Origin: Halorussus sp. MSC15.2
Lineage (GTDB): Archaea > Halobacteriota > Halobacteria > Halobacteriales > Haladaptataceae
Length of the DNA stretch: 64,000 bases
Direction: 5' to 3'
Assembly: GCF_010747475.1 (NCBI RefSeq)
Contig: NZ_VSLZ01000003.1
Coordinates: 558,001-622,000, forward strand
Notes under the pieces: model-generated
Told to the model about the DNA's origin: nothing
Database searches by the model: none
What the model saw: the letters and a program-made list of their open reading frames with translations, nothing else
Position numbers and translations under genes: made by a program
In this document: in pieces, positions 44,294 to 53,732 of the stretch
How positions within the stretch are numbered: position 1 is the first letter of the stretch
Layout of the letters: each line of letters starts with the position of its first letter

Positions 44294-44742
44294 GGGTTTA
44301 GTTCCGCGACCTCCCGGATGTCCTGCAGTTGGTCGAACTCCTCGCGGTCGCGCCGCCCCGACTCGAACACGTCCGGTTCGACCTCGACCGGGGCGTTGGT
44401 CCGGGCCGCGAGCGCCAGCGAGTCGCTGGGCCGGGCGTCAACCACGGTGTCGCCGCGGGGCGTATCGACGTGGAGGTCGGCGATGTAGGTGTTGTCCTCC
44501 AGCGACGAGACGACGACGCGGGTGACTCGCCCGCCGAGTTCCTCAACGAGGTCGAGCGTCAGGTCGTGGGTCAGCGGGCGGCCGATGTCCTCGGCCTCCA
44601 TGCCGCGAGCGATGCTGACGGCTTCGTCGAAGCCGATGAAAATCGGGAGTACACCGTCCTCGTCGTCTGCGGCGAGTACGACGACTGGGACCGGCCCGTC
44701 GTCGGTCATCGCCACGCGCACCGCGTCGATGTCGGCGTTCAT
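44290..44742 (-). CDS. Bifunctional-nuclease (BFN, DUF151) family protein
   Basis: 150 residues with the BFN core: VVVLAADDEDGVLPIFIGFDEAVSIARG, then GRPLTHDLTLDLVEELGG and a RPSDSLALAARTNAPVEV segment typical of DUF151. Homologues include plant nucleases and many uncharacterised prokaryotic proteins. It leads an operon with hisE (ATGA overlap). Whether it is a nuclease in archaea is unknown. Confidence 0.88.
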   Translation of the reverse strand: MNADIDAVRVAMTDDGPVPVVVLAADDEDGVLPIFIGFDEAVSIARGMEAEDIGRPLTHDLTLDLVEELGGRVTRVVVSSLEDNTYIADLHVDTPRGDTVVDARPSDSLALAARTNAPVEVEPDVFESGRRDREEFDQLQDIREVAELNP

Positions 44743-44778
44743 ACGCCACCCGACGGCGGCCAGAAAGAAAAGTCTGCC

Positions 44779-45396
44779 CTACTTGCCGGGCGCCGTGGGG
44801 CGCTCGGCTACGTCGCTCTCGAAGAGCGCGAGGCCGTGAATCCGGGAGTCGGGCGTCAGTTCGGGGTGGAACGAAGTGCCGACCACCGGACCGTCTCGGA
44901 CCGCGACCGGGCGGCCGTCCCACTCGGCCAGCACCTCGACGCCCTCGCCGACGTCGGCGATGACCGGCGCGCGGATGAACACCGCGGGGAAGGGGTCGTC
45001 CAGTCCCGACACGTCGAGCGGTGCCTCGAAACTGTCTTTCTGCCTGCCGAAGGCGTTGCGTTCGACGGTCACGTCCGCGACGCCGAGGGTCTCGACTCGG
45101 TCGTCCCCGGCGTCGGTCGCGGCCACGATGAGGCCCGCACAGGTCGCCAACAGGGGCTTGCCCGCCTCGACGTGGGCGACTATCTCCTCGGCGATGCCCT
45201 CGGCGTGGAGCAGTCGCGAGATGGTCGTCGATTCCCCGCCCGGCATCACCAGCAGGTCGCAGTCCGGGACCGTCCCGTCGGTCCGAATCTCGACGACCTC
45301 GGTCTCTCGACCGTACTCCGCGCCGGCGCGCCGGAGGGCGTCGGCGTGTTCGCTCACGTCGCCCTGCACCGCCACGACGCCCGCTCTGAGAGTCAT
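44779..45396 (-). CDS. pdxT: Pyridoxal 5'-phosphate synthase glutaminase subunit PdxT
   Basis: 205 residues, class I glutamine amidotransferase of the PdxT/SNO type: GVVAVQGDVSEHADALRRAG, LLVMPGGESTTISRLL (oxyanion region), LLATCAGLIVAA (nucleophile Cys) and TSFHPELTPD (His-Glu of the triad). It releases ammonia from glutamine for PdxS in the DXP-independent vitamin B6 route. pdxS is not in the window. ATG at 45396 is chosen because MTLRAGVVAVQGD is the family N-terminus. Confidence 0.95.
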   Translation of the reverse strand: MTLRAGVVAVQGDVSEHADALRRAGAEYGRETEVVEIRTDGTVPDCDLLVMPGGESTTISRLLHAEGIAEEIVAHVEAGKPLLATCAGLIVAATDAGDDRVETLGVADVTVERNAFGRQKDSFEAPLDVSGLDDPFPAVFIRAPVIADVGEGVEVLAEWDGRPVAVRDGPVVGTSFHPELTPDSRIHGLALFESDVAERPTAPGK

Positions 45397-45448
45397 GTCC
45401 GTTGCTACGGATTCGGGGAGCAAAAGTGGCGCGCCTCGGGACGCCGGC

Positions 45449-46045
45449 CTACTCCTCGTCGCTCGTCCGGGACCCGAACAGCGTCCCGAGGCTGAGACCG
45501 TACACGAGGTGGCCCGCGTGGAAGACGAGGCGCTCGTCCACCTCGGGGTCCATGTCGAGGACTCGCCCCAACACGACGCGTTCGCCGAAGACCGAGAGCG
45601 CGAGCGCGTAGACCGTCCCCCAGAGCAGACCGATTACTTCGCGGGAGGCGGTCTGGCGGTGGTCGTCGTCCGTCGAACGGTCGGACTCGTCTCCCGTGGG
45701 TGAACGAGGGGAACTAGCCGGACTCCCCGCGTCGAACGGCGTCAGCGCGCCGAAGATGGCTCCGCCGACGGTGCCGTACAGCAGGTGGAGCGCGAGCGCG
45801 ATTATCGGATGGTCGTCGGGGTCGTCGCCGGAGACGAACGTCGACCAGAACCGCGCGGTCGGCGGTAACGAGCGAGAGACCGGGAGCCGGTACGCTGTCA
45901 TCACGAGCGTGGCGACGAACCCGGCTCTCGTTCCCTCGGCGATTCTGGCGGCGAGTCGAGGGGCGAGTCCGGTGGCGCTCGTCGAGTCCGCATCGACGCG
46001 ACGGTCGCGCTCCGGGTCGGCGGTGCTGGCGAACGGGACGCGCAT
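45449..46045 (-). CDS. Membrane protein of unknown function
   Basis: 198 residues with about four helices (GTRAGFVATLVMTAYRLP; IIALALHLLYGTVGGAIFGAL; VIGLLWGTVYALALSVFG; LVFHAGHLVYGLSLGTLFG) and a polar Ser/Asp-rich loop in the middle. Similar proteins are common in haloarchaea; a DUF6789-like assignment is possible but not certain. It stands between pdxT and secG-like genes without overlap. Confidence 0.7.
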   Translation of the reverse strand: MRVPFASTADPERDRRVDADSTSATGLAPRLAARIAEGTRAGFVATLVMTAYRLPVSRSLPPTARFWSTFVSGDDPDDHPIIALALHLLYGTVGGAIFGALTPFDAGSPASSPRSPTGDESDRSTDDDHRQTASREVIGLLWGTVYALALSVFGERVVLGRVLDMDPEVDERLVFHAGHLVYGLSLGTLFGSRTSDEE

Positions 46046-46170
46046 AGGGGAACGCCGACGACGATTGGGATAGCGCTGACGGCCGTCTCGACGGCGCGAA
46101 ATCGGCACGATGACGACGGACTAAAAGTGAAGAGTCGAAAGCCGCGACGTCGAATCGGTGCGTTCGCCGA

Positions 46171-46335
46171 CTACAGTCCGAGGACGTTCAGGACTTCGAT
46201 GAAGACGCCGAAGAGGACGCCGAAGGCGACGATGGTCTTGGGGTCGATGCGTATCGCGTTGCGGTCCTCGGCGTCGAAGTACCGGACGAGTCCGGCGCTG
46301 GACATCAGTCCGCCGGAGTTCTGGCCACTGCTCAT
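46171..46335 (-). CDS. Preprotein translocase subunit Sec61 beta (SecG)
   Basis: 54 residues: [20 protein letters not shown] (cytosolic head), [20 protein letters not shown], and one C-terminal membrane helix [20 protein letters not shown]. This is the archaeal Sec61 beta pattern. It is the third subunit of the SecYE channel, assisting insertion and export. GTTTACGC at about 46362-46369 is a likely TATA box. It is short enough to be missed by length filters. Confidence 0.92.
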   Translation of the reverse strand: MSSGQNSGGLMSSAGLVRYFDAEDRNAIRIDPKTIVAFGVLFGVFIEVLNVLGL

Positions 46336-46533
46336 GTTCGACGCTGCGTTCGCCGTTCGCGTAAACCTTTCGGAGTGGGGTGGTAGGGTCGAAACGCCGA
46401 ATCGGAGCAGTTCGGTGCCAACGGGGTCGAATCGAGGGTCGTCTGACCGGCGGGGCGGTCGGCGGGAACGCGGCAAAGTCGCGTCGGTGGGAAACCCTTA
46501 TGCGCGCGGCGAAGATACGTTCGGAAGAACACG

Positions 46534-46800
46534 ATGACTGTCACACTGAAGGACTTTTACGCGGATTGGTGTGGGCCGTGCAAGACTCAAGACCCGATTC
46601 TCGAAGAGATGGAGGGCGACTGGGACGGCGTCGAATTCGAGAAGATAGACGTAGACGAACACCAAGATGTGGCGAACGAGTATCAGGTCCGTTCCATCCC
46701 GACCATCGTCGTCGAGAACGACGACGGCGTCGTGGAGCGGTTCGTCGGGGTCACTCAGCGTGACGAACTCGAAGACGCCCTCGAAGAGGCCGGCGCGTAA
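46534..46800 (+). CDS. Thioredoxin
   Basis: 88 residues, a minimal thioredoxin with the classical active site DWCGPC (Cys13, Cys16), cis-Pro in VRSIPTIVVEND and no signal. It lacks the first strand-helix unit of longer thioredoxins. It would serve as a general dithiol reductant in the cytosol. ACCCTTATGC about 35 bases upstream is the probable promoter. It is divergent from Sec61 beta. Confidence 0.93.
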   Translation: MTVTLKDFYADWCGPCKTQDPILEEMEGDWDGVEFEKIDVDEHQDVANEYQVRSIPTIVVENDDGVVERFVGVTQRDELEDALEEAGA

Positions 46801-46917
46801 CCGTCCGAATCAGCATCTTTTACGGAAGACTCGTCATCCGAGAGTGACGACACCCGCCAGAGTACGGCGGTCCTCGATTACGAGAGTCGCGACCCCGAGA
46901 CTCCGACGGTCGCCGGA

Positions 46918-47691
46918 CTACGGCGGTCGCTGGAGTCGCTCGCTGGGCGGGCGACCGTCGTCGCCATCGCTCGCGGCGGCCTCCACCTCGACCGCGGACT
47001 GCGTCCAGCGGCGGTTCGGCGAGGCGAGAACGCTGACCTCCGGACTGTAGTAACAGATGGGGTCGGCGTCGGGCGTCTCGAAGTCGTTGGCTCGGAACAG
47101 CGAGTTCTCCTCGACGGTCGCGTCGGCGTCGTAGAGCGGCCACTTCGGGTGGTGAACGTCGGCGTACCGAAGCCGTCCGCTCGGCGATTCGGTGTAGTAG
47201 CGGTGGCGTTCGGTGAGGAACTCGGCCAGCGACCCGCGCTCGGTCTCGAACCGCTCGCCCTCCGGCCCGTACGTGGCGTCGAACCTCGCGGGTCGCGCTC
47301 CTGGATGGTGGCGTCTGCTCTCGAACCGGACCCGGTCGTCGCGGGACTCGACCGAGATGGACGCGAGGTAGTACGGCAGGAGGTGAGTGAGTCGCGCGCC
47401 GAGGACCGTGAACGGGTCGGACACGTCGAGGTTGAAGAAGTAGATGGCCGGTCGCCACTCGCGGGTGACGTAGGTGCGGAGGTTGACCTCCGGAATCCGG
47501 ATACCGGTTCCGGCCGGAAGCCAGCGGGGGCGCACGTCCACGTTGACGAACGCGACGACCGAGAGCCACGCCCGCCCGTCGTACGTGTCGAGCGAGACCG
47601 AGTCGGGGACGTGCGGGGCGACGACGCTCGGGTCCGCCGACCAGTTGGCGAACAGCACGTCGCGCCACCCCATATGAAGCCAGACGACCAT
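46918..47691 (-). CDS. DUF2071 (YqjF) family protein
   Basis: 257 residues with the family pattern GWRDVLFANWSADPSVVAPHVPDSVSL near the N-terminus (quoted in part: RDVLFANWSADPSVVAPHVP), VVAFVNVDVRPRWLP, EVNLRTYV and IYFFNLDVSDPFTVLGARL. The acetoacetate-decarboxylase-like beta barrel is assumed. ATG at 47673 is an alternative start that gives MGWRD directly. Its role is unknown. Confidence 0.85.
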   Translation of the reverse strand: MVVWLHMGWRDVLFANWSADPSVVAPHVPDSVSLDTYDGRAWLSVVAFVNVDVRPRWLPAGTGIRIPEVNLRTYVTREWRPAIYFFNLDVSDPFTVLGARLTHLLPYYLASISVESRDDRVRFESRRHHPGARPARFDATYGPEGERFETERGSLAEFLTERHRYYTESPSGRLRYADVHHPKWPLYDADATVEENSLFRANDFETPDADPICYYSPEVSVLASPNRRWTQSAVEVEAAASDGDDGRPPSERLQRPP

Positions 47692-47805
47692 CGTTGGAGT
47701 CCGTGACCGTTCGTCGCGTTCGACGCTCCGTCGGCCAATAGTCGTTAGGGCCTCCGAGGAGTTCCGGCGAGAAGATTCATCGGGGTCGCGGTCGTCGGAG
47801 GAGTC

Positions 47806-48249
47806 GTGCAGTCCGCCCACGTCGAGACAGCGACGGTTCGGGAGCGCGTCACCGCCTACCTCGCGGACGCGGTGGTCGTCGGGGCGACGGTGGTCGGCGT
47901 CGCGGTCGGACTGGGAGATTCGCGCCGCGAACGCCGCCGACTCGGGGCACTGCTCGGACTCGCTGTCGCCAACCTGTACCACGTCGTCCTCGAAGGAACC
48001 GGCGGACAGACGGCGGGCAAACGCGCGGTCGGTATCGCCGTCGCGGGCGACGACGGGGAGCGCCCGTCCTACGCCAGCGCGGCGACGCGAACCGCGTTCC
48101 GATTCGTTGACTGGCTTCCCGTCGGCTACCTCCTCGGACTCGCCAGCATCGCGCTCACCGAGCGCCGCAAGCGCCTCGGCGACCTCGCCGCGAACACGGT
48201 GGTCGTCCGAACCGATTCCGACGCAGACGCTGACGAGCGCGGTGCGTAG
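47806..48249 (+). CDS. RDD-family membrane protein
   Basis: 147 residues. The RDD pattern is seen in VRERVTAYLADAVVVGATVV, LVLEG-like YHVVLEGTGGQTAGKRAVGI and TAFRFVDWLPVGYLLGLASI, ending in ALTERRKRLGDLAANTVVV. Three helices are likely. GTG start with GGAGGAG four bases upstream. RDD proteins are often linked to Na+/H+ exchange or membrane stress; nothing specific is shown here. Confidence 0.85.
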   Translation: MQSAHVETATVRERVTAYLADAVVVGATVVGVAVGLGDSRRERRRLGALLGLAVANLYHVVLEGTGGQTAGKRAVGIAVAGDDGERPSYASAATRTAFRFVDWLPVGYLLGLASIALTERRKRLGDLAANTVVVRTDSDADADERGA

Positions 48250-48271
48250 CGAGAAACCGTCGCTCCCGGGG

Positions 48272-49753
48272 TTACAGGTCGTAGATTTCGCCGAACTTCT
48301 CCTCGGCGTAGTCGAGGAAGTAGTCGGCGGTCAGTTCCTCGCCGGTGGCCTGCCGAATCAGTTCGTCGGTGGTGTAGCGCTGGCCGTGGCGGTGGACGTT
48401 CTCGCGGAACCAGTCGTGGAGCGGTTCGAAGTCGCCTTCCCGAATCAGGCCGCGGGGGTCGTCGAGTTCGTCCTCGATGGTCGCCCAGAGCTGGGCCGCG
48501 AGGACGCTTCCGACCGTGTAGTTCTGGAACCGGGCGAACCCGCCGGTCCAGTGGATGTCCTGCAGACAGCCCTCGGCGTCGGAGTCGGGCCGGACGCCGA
48601 GGTACTGTTCCATCTTGTCGTCCCACGCGGCCGGAATCTCGCTCACCGCGAGGTCGCCCGAGACGAACTCGCGCTCTATCTCGGACCGCAGGATGATGTG
48701 CATGTGGTAGGTGAGTTCGTCGGCCTCCACGCGAATCACGTTGTCGGCCTCCACCCGGTTGGCGGCCCGGTAGGCCTCCTCGGGCGTCACGTCAGAGAGT
48801 TCCGGAAAGTGGTCTTTCACGGTCGGCAGGAACAGTTCCCAGAACTCCTTCGTCCGACCGACGTGGTTCTCCCAGAACCGCGACTGGGACTCGTGGACGC
48901 CGTGGGAGCGCGAGTCGCCGAGTGGCGTCCCGTAGGCGTCGTCGCGCAGACCCAGCGCGTAGGTGGCGTGGCCGAACTCGTGGATGGTCGAACTCAGCGC
49001 GCCGAGGAGGTCCGACTCGTCGAACCGGGTCGTGATGCGGGCGTCGAACTGAGTCCCCGAGGTGAACGGGTGGGTCGAGGTGTCGAGGCGTCCGCGGTCC
49101 CAGTCGTAGCCCAGCAGGTCCAGCGCCGCCTCCGAGAGTTCTCGCTGCGTGTCGGTGTCGAAGGTTCCATCAAAGACGGGCGGCACGTCCTCGCTCGCCC
49201 GGATGTCCTCGATGAGCGGGACGAGTCCGTCCTTCAGTTCCTCGAAGATGCGCTCTACGGTGTCGAGTCCGAGGTAGGGTTCGCCGTCCTCGAACATGAC
49301 CTCGTAAGGGTCGCGGTCCGGGTCGATGTGTTCGGCCCGTTCGATGCGGAGGTCCAGCAGTCGCTCCAGCGTGGGTTCGAACGCCGAGAAGTCGTCGTTC
49401 GCCTTCGCCTCCCGCCAGTCGTCCTGTGCCTCCGACTGGAGGCGGGTGTGTTCCTCCACGAGGGACTCCGGTATCTTCCGTTCGCGGTCGTACTCGCGGC
49501 GAATCTCCCGGACGACCGCTCGCTGTTCGTCGGTCAGGTCTTCGTCGGCGGCGGCGTCGAGCAGTCGGCCGGTCTCGTCGTCGGTCAGTTTCTCGTGGGT
49601 GACCGCCGAGAGCGCCGAGAGTTGCTTCGAGCGGGCAGGCGTCCCGCCTTCGGGCATCGTCACCTGCTGGTCCCAGTAGAGGACGCCGCCGCTGTCTCCG
49701 AGCGCGGAGATTCGTCCGAATCGGTCGAGGAGGTCGTCGTACGCGTCGGCCAT
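48272..49753 (-). CDS. M32 carboxypeptidase (thermostable carboxypeptidase 1 family), copy 1
   Basis: 493 residues. The zinc motif is HEFGHATYALGL (HExxH) with a downstream Glu in HESQSRFWENHVGR, and the family block YTTDELIRQATGEELTADYFLDY closes the protein. M32 enzymes remove C-terminal residues with broad specificity in the cytosol. AGGTGAG precedes the ATG at 49753. A second M32 gene lies 0.7 kb upstream on the same strand, with a lipoprotein gene on the opposite strand between them. Confidence 0.95.
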   Translation of the reverse strand: MADAYDDLLDRFGRISALGDSGGVLYWDQQVTMPEGGTPARSKQLSALSAVTHEKLTDDETGRLLDAAADEDLTDEQRAVVREIRREYDRERKIPESLVEEHTRLQSEAQDDWREAKANDDFSAFEPTLERLLDLRIERAEHIDPDRDPYEVMFEDGEPYLGLDTVERIFEELKDGLVPLIEDIRASEDVPPVFDGTFDTDTQRELSEAALDLLGYDWDRGRLDTSTHPFTSGTQFDARITTRFDESDLLGALSSTIHEFGHATYALGLRDDAYGTPLGDSRSHGVHESQSRFWENHVGRTKEFWELFLPTVKDHFPELSDVTPEEAYRAANRVEADNVIRVEADELTYHMHIILRSEIEREFVSGDLAVSEIPAAWDDKMEQYLGVRPDSDAEGCLQDIHWTGGFARFQNYTVGSVLAAQLWATIEDELDDPRGLIREGDFEPLHDWFRENVHRHGQRYTTDELIRQATGEELTADYFLDYAEEKFGEIYDL

Positions 49754-49870
49754 ACACTCACCTCGCATTCCCGACGTATCAAAATGAGGGTGGCGGCGAG
49801 AGCGTGGGGGTAGTCACCAGTACGCGTCCTACACCGAACGCTTAAGGTGATAATTAGTCAACGTTTTCGC

Positions 49871-50428
49871 ATGCACTCCCGAAGACAGGTCCTCGCGGCG
49901 GGATGTCTCGCGCTGGTGGGCGGGTCCGGCTGCAGTCGAGTCCGAAACGCCGTTTCGACCGACAGCGACGACGGAACGACCGAAACAGACGGAACCACCG
50001 CGAGTGGTGAGACTCCCTCCAGTGACGAACCGACCGCGGACGACGGGACCGCCACCACCGACGCGAGCGCGTTCCGAATCGTCGTCGCGGACGGCGACCG
50101 CGAAATCGAACTCGTGACCGGCGCGGACGTGGCCTCGGTGGACGAGGTGGAACCGGCCAGAACCGGCGACGGCTATCGCCTCCCCGTGACGCTGACGGAC
50201 GAGGGGACCGCGGACTTCGCCGACGGACTCGAACGAGCGGGCGCGTTCGAGAACCGCGACGACCACCCTCTCCGGACGTACTTCGAGGGCGAGATGCTCT
50301 ACGAGGCGACACTCGCACCGGGCTTGGCTGACAAACTCGAATCCGGGGAGTGGAGCGGCGAGTTCCTGTTACACGTGAGCGAGCAGAAGACGGCGCGAGA
50401 ACTGAAGCAGGCGCTCGAAGGGAACTGA
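49871..50428 (+). CDS. Lipoprotein with SecD-P1-like domain
   Basis: 185 residues beginning MHSRRQVLAAGCLALVGGSG; the RR motif and a Cys at the end of a GGSGC lipobox suggest Tat export and lipid anchoring. A Ser/Thr/Asp-rich linker (about 30-65) leads to a compact domain (FRIVVADGDREIELVTGADV; RLPVTLTDEGTADFADGLER) that resembles the P1 domain of SecD/SecDF. GCTTAAGG about 27 bases upstream fits a leaderless start. It sits between the two M32 genes on the opposite strand. Confidence 0.75.
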   Translation: MHSRRQVLAAGCLALVGGSGCSRVRNAVSTDSDDGTTETDGTTASGETPSSDEPTADDGTATTDASAFRIVVADGDREIELVTGADVASVDEVEPARTGDGYRLPVTLTDEGTADFADGLERAGAFENRDDHPLRTYFEGEMLYEATLAPGLADKLESGEWSGEFLLHVSEQKTARELKQALEGN

Positions 50429-50432
50429 CGCT

Positions 50433-51965
50433 CTACTGGTAGTCGTCCAGTTCGTAGAGGTCGCCGTACTTCGACTTCACGTAGTCGAGGAAGTAGTCGG
50501 CGGTGTACTCCTCGCCGGTGGCCTGCCGAATCAGTTCGTCGGTCGTGTAGCGACTCCCGTGGCGGTGAATCTCCTCGGTCAGCCAGTCGTGGAGCGGTTC
50601 GAAGTCGCCCGCCGCGACCTTCTCGTCGAGGTTCTCGATGTCGTCCTCGGCGGCGTCGAACAGTTGGGCCGCGAGGACGCTCCCGAGCGAGTAGGTCGGG
50701 AAGTAGCCGAAGTCGCCGTGGCTCCAGTGGATGTCCTGCAGACAGCCTTCGGCGTCCGAGTCGGGCCGGACGCCAAGATACTCCTCGTACTTGTCGTTCC
50801 AGACCTCGGGCACGTCCTCGACGTCGAGGTCGCCGCGGATGAGGTCGCGTTCGATTTCGAACCGGACCACGATGTGCATGTGGTAGGTGAGTTCGTCGGC
50901 CTCGACCCGGATGAGGTTGTCCTCGTACACCTCGTTGGCGGCCTCGTACACGTCCTCGACGCTCGCGTCGTCGAGTTTGTCGGGGAAGCGCTCCTTGACC
51001 TTCGGCAGGAAGCGCTCCCAGAACGCCTCCGACCGGCCGACGTGGTTCTCCCAGAGGCGCGACTGGGACTCGTGGACCGTCATGTCGCGCGAGCTACCCA
51101 GCGGCGTCCCGTAGTGTTCGCGGGGGAGACCGAGCGTGTAGGTGGCGTGGCCGAACTCGTGGACCGTCGCCATCAGCGCGCCGAGGGGTTCGTCGGGGCT
51201 GAACCGGGTCGTGACGCGGGCGTCGAACTGGTTGCCCGACGAGAACGGGTGGGGCGCGGTGTCGAGGCGGCCGTGGTTCCAGTCGTAGCCGAGGGTGTCG
51301 AGAACGTCACGGGCGAGGTCCTCCTGCGTGTCCGTGTCGTACTCGCCGTCGAACGTGTCGGTAGCGAGGTCGGCGTCGCTCTCGCGAATCGCGTCGACGA
51401 GCGGGACGAGTTCGTCGCGCAGGCGCTGGAGGACGCGCTCGGCGGTGTCGATGCCGAGGTAGGGTTCGTAGTCCTCAAACAGCACTTCGTAGGGGTCGCG
51501 GTCGGGGTCGATGTGCTCGGCCTGCTCGCGCTTGAGTTCGACCAGTTTCTCGAGGGTGGGCGCGAACGTCGAGAAGTCGTCCTCCTCCCGGGCCTCCTTC
51601 CAGACGGGCATCGCCTCCGAGGAGACCTGCGAAATCTCCTCCACGAGGTCTTGGGGCACTCGCGCGGCCCGGTCGTGTTCGCGCCGGACCTCGCGGACGA
51701 CCGCTTCCCGCTCGTCGGTCAGGTTCTCGTCCTCCAGTTCGTCGAGCATCTCGGCCATCTCGTCGGACGTGAGAATCTCGTGCGTCACCGTCGAGAGCGC
51801 CGAGCGCTGCTTGGAGCGGGCGGGCGTCCCGCCCTCGGGCATCATAACCTCCTGGTCCCAGCCGAGGACGCCCCCGGCGTTCCTGAGGTTCGTCAGTCGC
51901 TCTACCCTGTCGATGAACTCCGAGTAGGTCTCGGACGCCTCGTCGGCGGCGGCTTCGCTTGCCAT
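50433..51965 (-). CDS. M32 carboxypeptidase, copy 2
   Basis: 510 residues. Zinc site HEFGHATYTLGL, then HESQSRLWENHVGR and the terminal YTTDELIRQATGEEYTADYFLDY block. It is collinear with copy 1 throughout (for example both have GWDQ/YWDQ-xVxMPEGGTPARSKQ and GCLQDIHW), so the two derive from a duplication. The N-terminus is slightly longer (MASEAAADEASETYSEF). Both copies keep all visible catalytic residues. Confidence 0.95.
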   Translation of the reverse strand: MASEAAADEASETYSEFIDRVERLTNLRNAGGVLGWDQEVMMPEGGTPARSKQRSALSTVTHEILTSDEMAEMLDELEDENLTDEREAVVREVRREHDRAARVPQDLVEEISQVSSEAMPVWKEAREEDDFSTFAPTLEKLVELKREQAEHIDPDRDPYEVLFEDYEPYLGIDTAERVLQRLRDELVPLVDAIRESDADLATDTFDGEYDTDTQEDLARDVLDTLGYDWNHGRLDTAPHPFSSGNQFDARVTTRFSPDEPLGALMATVHEFGHATYTLGLPREHYGTPLGSSRDMTVHESQSRLWENHVGRSEAFWERFLPKVKERFPDKLDDASVEDVYEAANEVYEDNLIRVEADELTYHMHIVVRFEIERDLIRGDLDVEDVPEVWNDKYEEYLGVRPDSDAEGCLQDIHWSHGDFGYFPTYSLGSVLAAQLFDAAEDDIENLDEKVAAGDFEPLHDWLTEEIHRHGSRYTTDELIRQATGEEYTADYFLDYVKSKYGDLYELDDYQ

Positions 51966-52026
51966 CGGGGAGGGCTACGCTGTCAGGCGTTATCAAAGCG
52001 CGGATTTCGAATCGAAACGACGCCCC

Positions 52027-53169
52027 TCAGAACCGCTCGGCCGCGCCCCGATAGATGTCGTAACAGCGTTCGACGACCTCGATGCTCGCGCTCTCCGCGT
52101 CGGTGTGGGCCTCGCCGGGTTCGGCGACGCCGCAGACCACGCAGGTCGTGCCCGCCTCGGCCAGCCACCCCGCGTCGGTGGCGTGGGGCTTCGAGACCAG
52201 TTCTGGGTCGGCCGCCTGCGCGTCGCTCGCGGCCGCCAGTACGGTCTCGGCGAAGTCGGCGTCGTCGCACCGCATCGGCGGGAGGTCCTGTTCGACGGTC
52301 CACTCGACGCCCGCCACGTCCTCGACGCGCTCCAGCGGCGCGCGCTCGCCGGGGACGGTTCGCTCGTCCACCGTCACCTCGCACGACTCGGGGATGACGT
52401 TCCACGCGCTCCCGCCGTCGATTTCGGTCACTGCGACGCTCCCCCTGACCTCCTCGCCGAGCACCTCGACCGCGGGGAAGTCGAGGTCCCGAATCACGTC
52501 CACCGCGTCGCAGGCCCGGTAGACCGCGTTCTCGCCCGCCTCGGGTTCGCTGGCGTGGGCGGCCGACCCGCGAGCGGTGACGGTGCTCCCCCGGCGACCC
52601 TTGTGGGCGACCGCCACGTCGGTCACGCCCTGGGCGGAGTAGCCAGTCGAGCCTTCGCCCACGATGGCGTAGTCGGGCGCGAAGCCGTCTTCGATGGCCG
52701 CTCGCGCACCGACACCGCCCTGCTCCTCGCCGACGAAACTGGCGAAGACGAGTTCCGGGGGCGAGTCACCGTCGGAACCGCCGCGGTCGGCGTCGTCGGA
52801 CTGCGTCCGACTGCCCGCGGTGTCGCCCGCCGCGGCGTCCCTAAACGCCAGCATCGCGGCCGCCACCGCGCCCTTCATGTCGGCGGTGCCCCGTCCGTGG
52901 AGTCGGCCGTCGCGCTCCTCGACGACGTACTCGCCCGTCGCCGTGGTCTGGGAGTCGGCGGGGGGCACCACGTCGTGGTGGCCGACGAGTGCGAGCGAGG
53001 CGGCGTCGGCGGGGCCGCGTCGCGCGACGACGTTCCCGGCGTCGTCGCGCGTCACCTCGGCGTCGGTCTCTTCCCTGAGCCAGTTCTCCACGTAGTCGCC
53101 CGCCTCGGTCTCGTCGTCGTGGCTCGGAATCGAGACGAGTTCGCGAGTCAACTCGACGACTTCGCTCAT
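52027..53169 (-). CDS. M20-family metallopeptidase (ArgE/DapE-like)
   Basis: 380 residues. Metal ligands are visible in LALVGHHDVVPP, GRGTADMKGAVAAAML, FVGEEQGGVGARAAIEDG and VSKPHATDAGWLAEAG; a dimerisation domain (about 185-290) starts near HKGRRGSTVTARG. An Asp/Ser-rich insert (about 118-138) is typical of haloarchaeal codon drift. It hydrolyses N-acyl amino acids or succinyl-diaminopimelate-type amides; the substrate cannot be told from sequence. MSEVVELTRELVSIPSHDD is the family N-terminus. Confidence 0.9.
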   Translation of the reverse strand: MSEVVELTRELVSIPSHDDETEAGDYVENWLREETDAEVTRDDAGNVVARRGPADAASLALVGHHDVVPPADSQTTATGEYVVEERDGRLHGRGTADMKGAVAAAMLAFRDAAAGDTAGSRTQSDDADRGGSDGDSPPELVFASFVGEEQGGVGARAAIEDGFAPDYAIVGEGSTGYSAQGVTDVAVAHKGRRGSTVTARGSAAHASEPEAGENAVYRACDAVDVIRDLDFPAVEVLGEEVRGSVAVTEIDGGSAWNVIPESCEVTVDERTVPGERAPLERVEDVAGVEWTVEQDLPPMRCDDADFAETVLAAASDAQAADPELVSKPHATDAGWLAEAGTTCVVCGVAEPGEAHTDAESASIEVVERCYDIYRGAAERF

Positions 53170-53381
53170 GTGTCGGCCGTGGACCGCGAGGCGCTTCAAA
53201 ACGTGGGTCGCGGAACCGCGACACTCCGGTTGCCGTTCGGTAGCGACCGTATCCCCGGTAGTGAACGAGGACGCTCGGGCAGTGAGGACGCCAGAAGGTC
53301 GAGGAGACCAGAAGTTGACTATCGCGACGGAGTGCGGTTCGAATACGTTCTCCCGGTTCGCGCCTACCCGTCCGCTCGCAC

Positions 53382-53651
53382 CTACGCGTCCTCCTGCTCG
53401 TACTCCCGGACTTGCTCGCGCAGGCGGTCGAGTTCTCGGGCGGTCTCGCCCTCGGTGTCGTCCGAGAGGCGGTCGAGTTCCGCTCGGACCTCCTTGATTC
53501 GGTCGGCGTACTTCCCCGGCGGTTCCTCGTCGGACTCCATCCCCGACAGCGAGCGCTCTATCGACTGGAGGGTTTTGCGAACCTCCCTGCTGGCGTCGGT
53601 CTCCTCCCGGATGCGGTATATCTCGTCGTGAATCGCTTGCATATCGACCAT
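53382..53651 (-). CDS. Small coiled-coil haloarchaeal protein (DUF7553-like)
   Basis: 89 residues, nearly all helical and highly charged: IHDEIYRIREETDASREVRK, then LQSIERSLSGMESDEEPPGK and a C-terminal EQVREYEQEDA. The heptad pattern indicates a short coiled coil. It looks like the group listed, as far as I recall, as DUF7553. Function unknown. Confidence 0.75.
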   Translation of the reverse strand: MVDMQAIHDEIYRIREETDASREVRKTLQSIERSLSGMESDEEPPGKYADRIKEVRAELDRLSDDTEGETARELDRLREQVREYEQEDA

Positions 53652-53732
53652 GTGAGGGTGGACGGGGTCAGCGAGAAAAGGCGTGGTGGCCTCCCCGGAC
53701 ACTCCGATAGGGGTGCCTTCGCGCTGCGCCGG

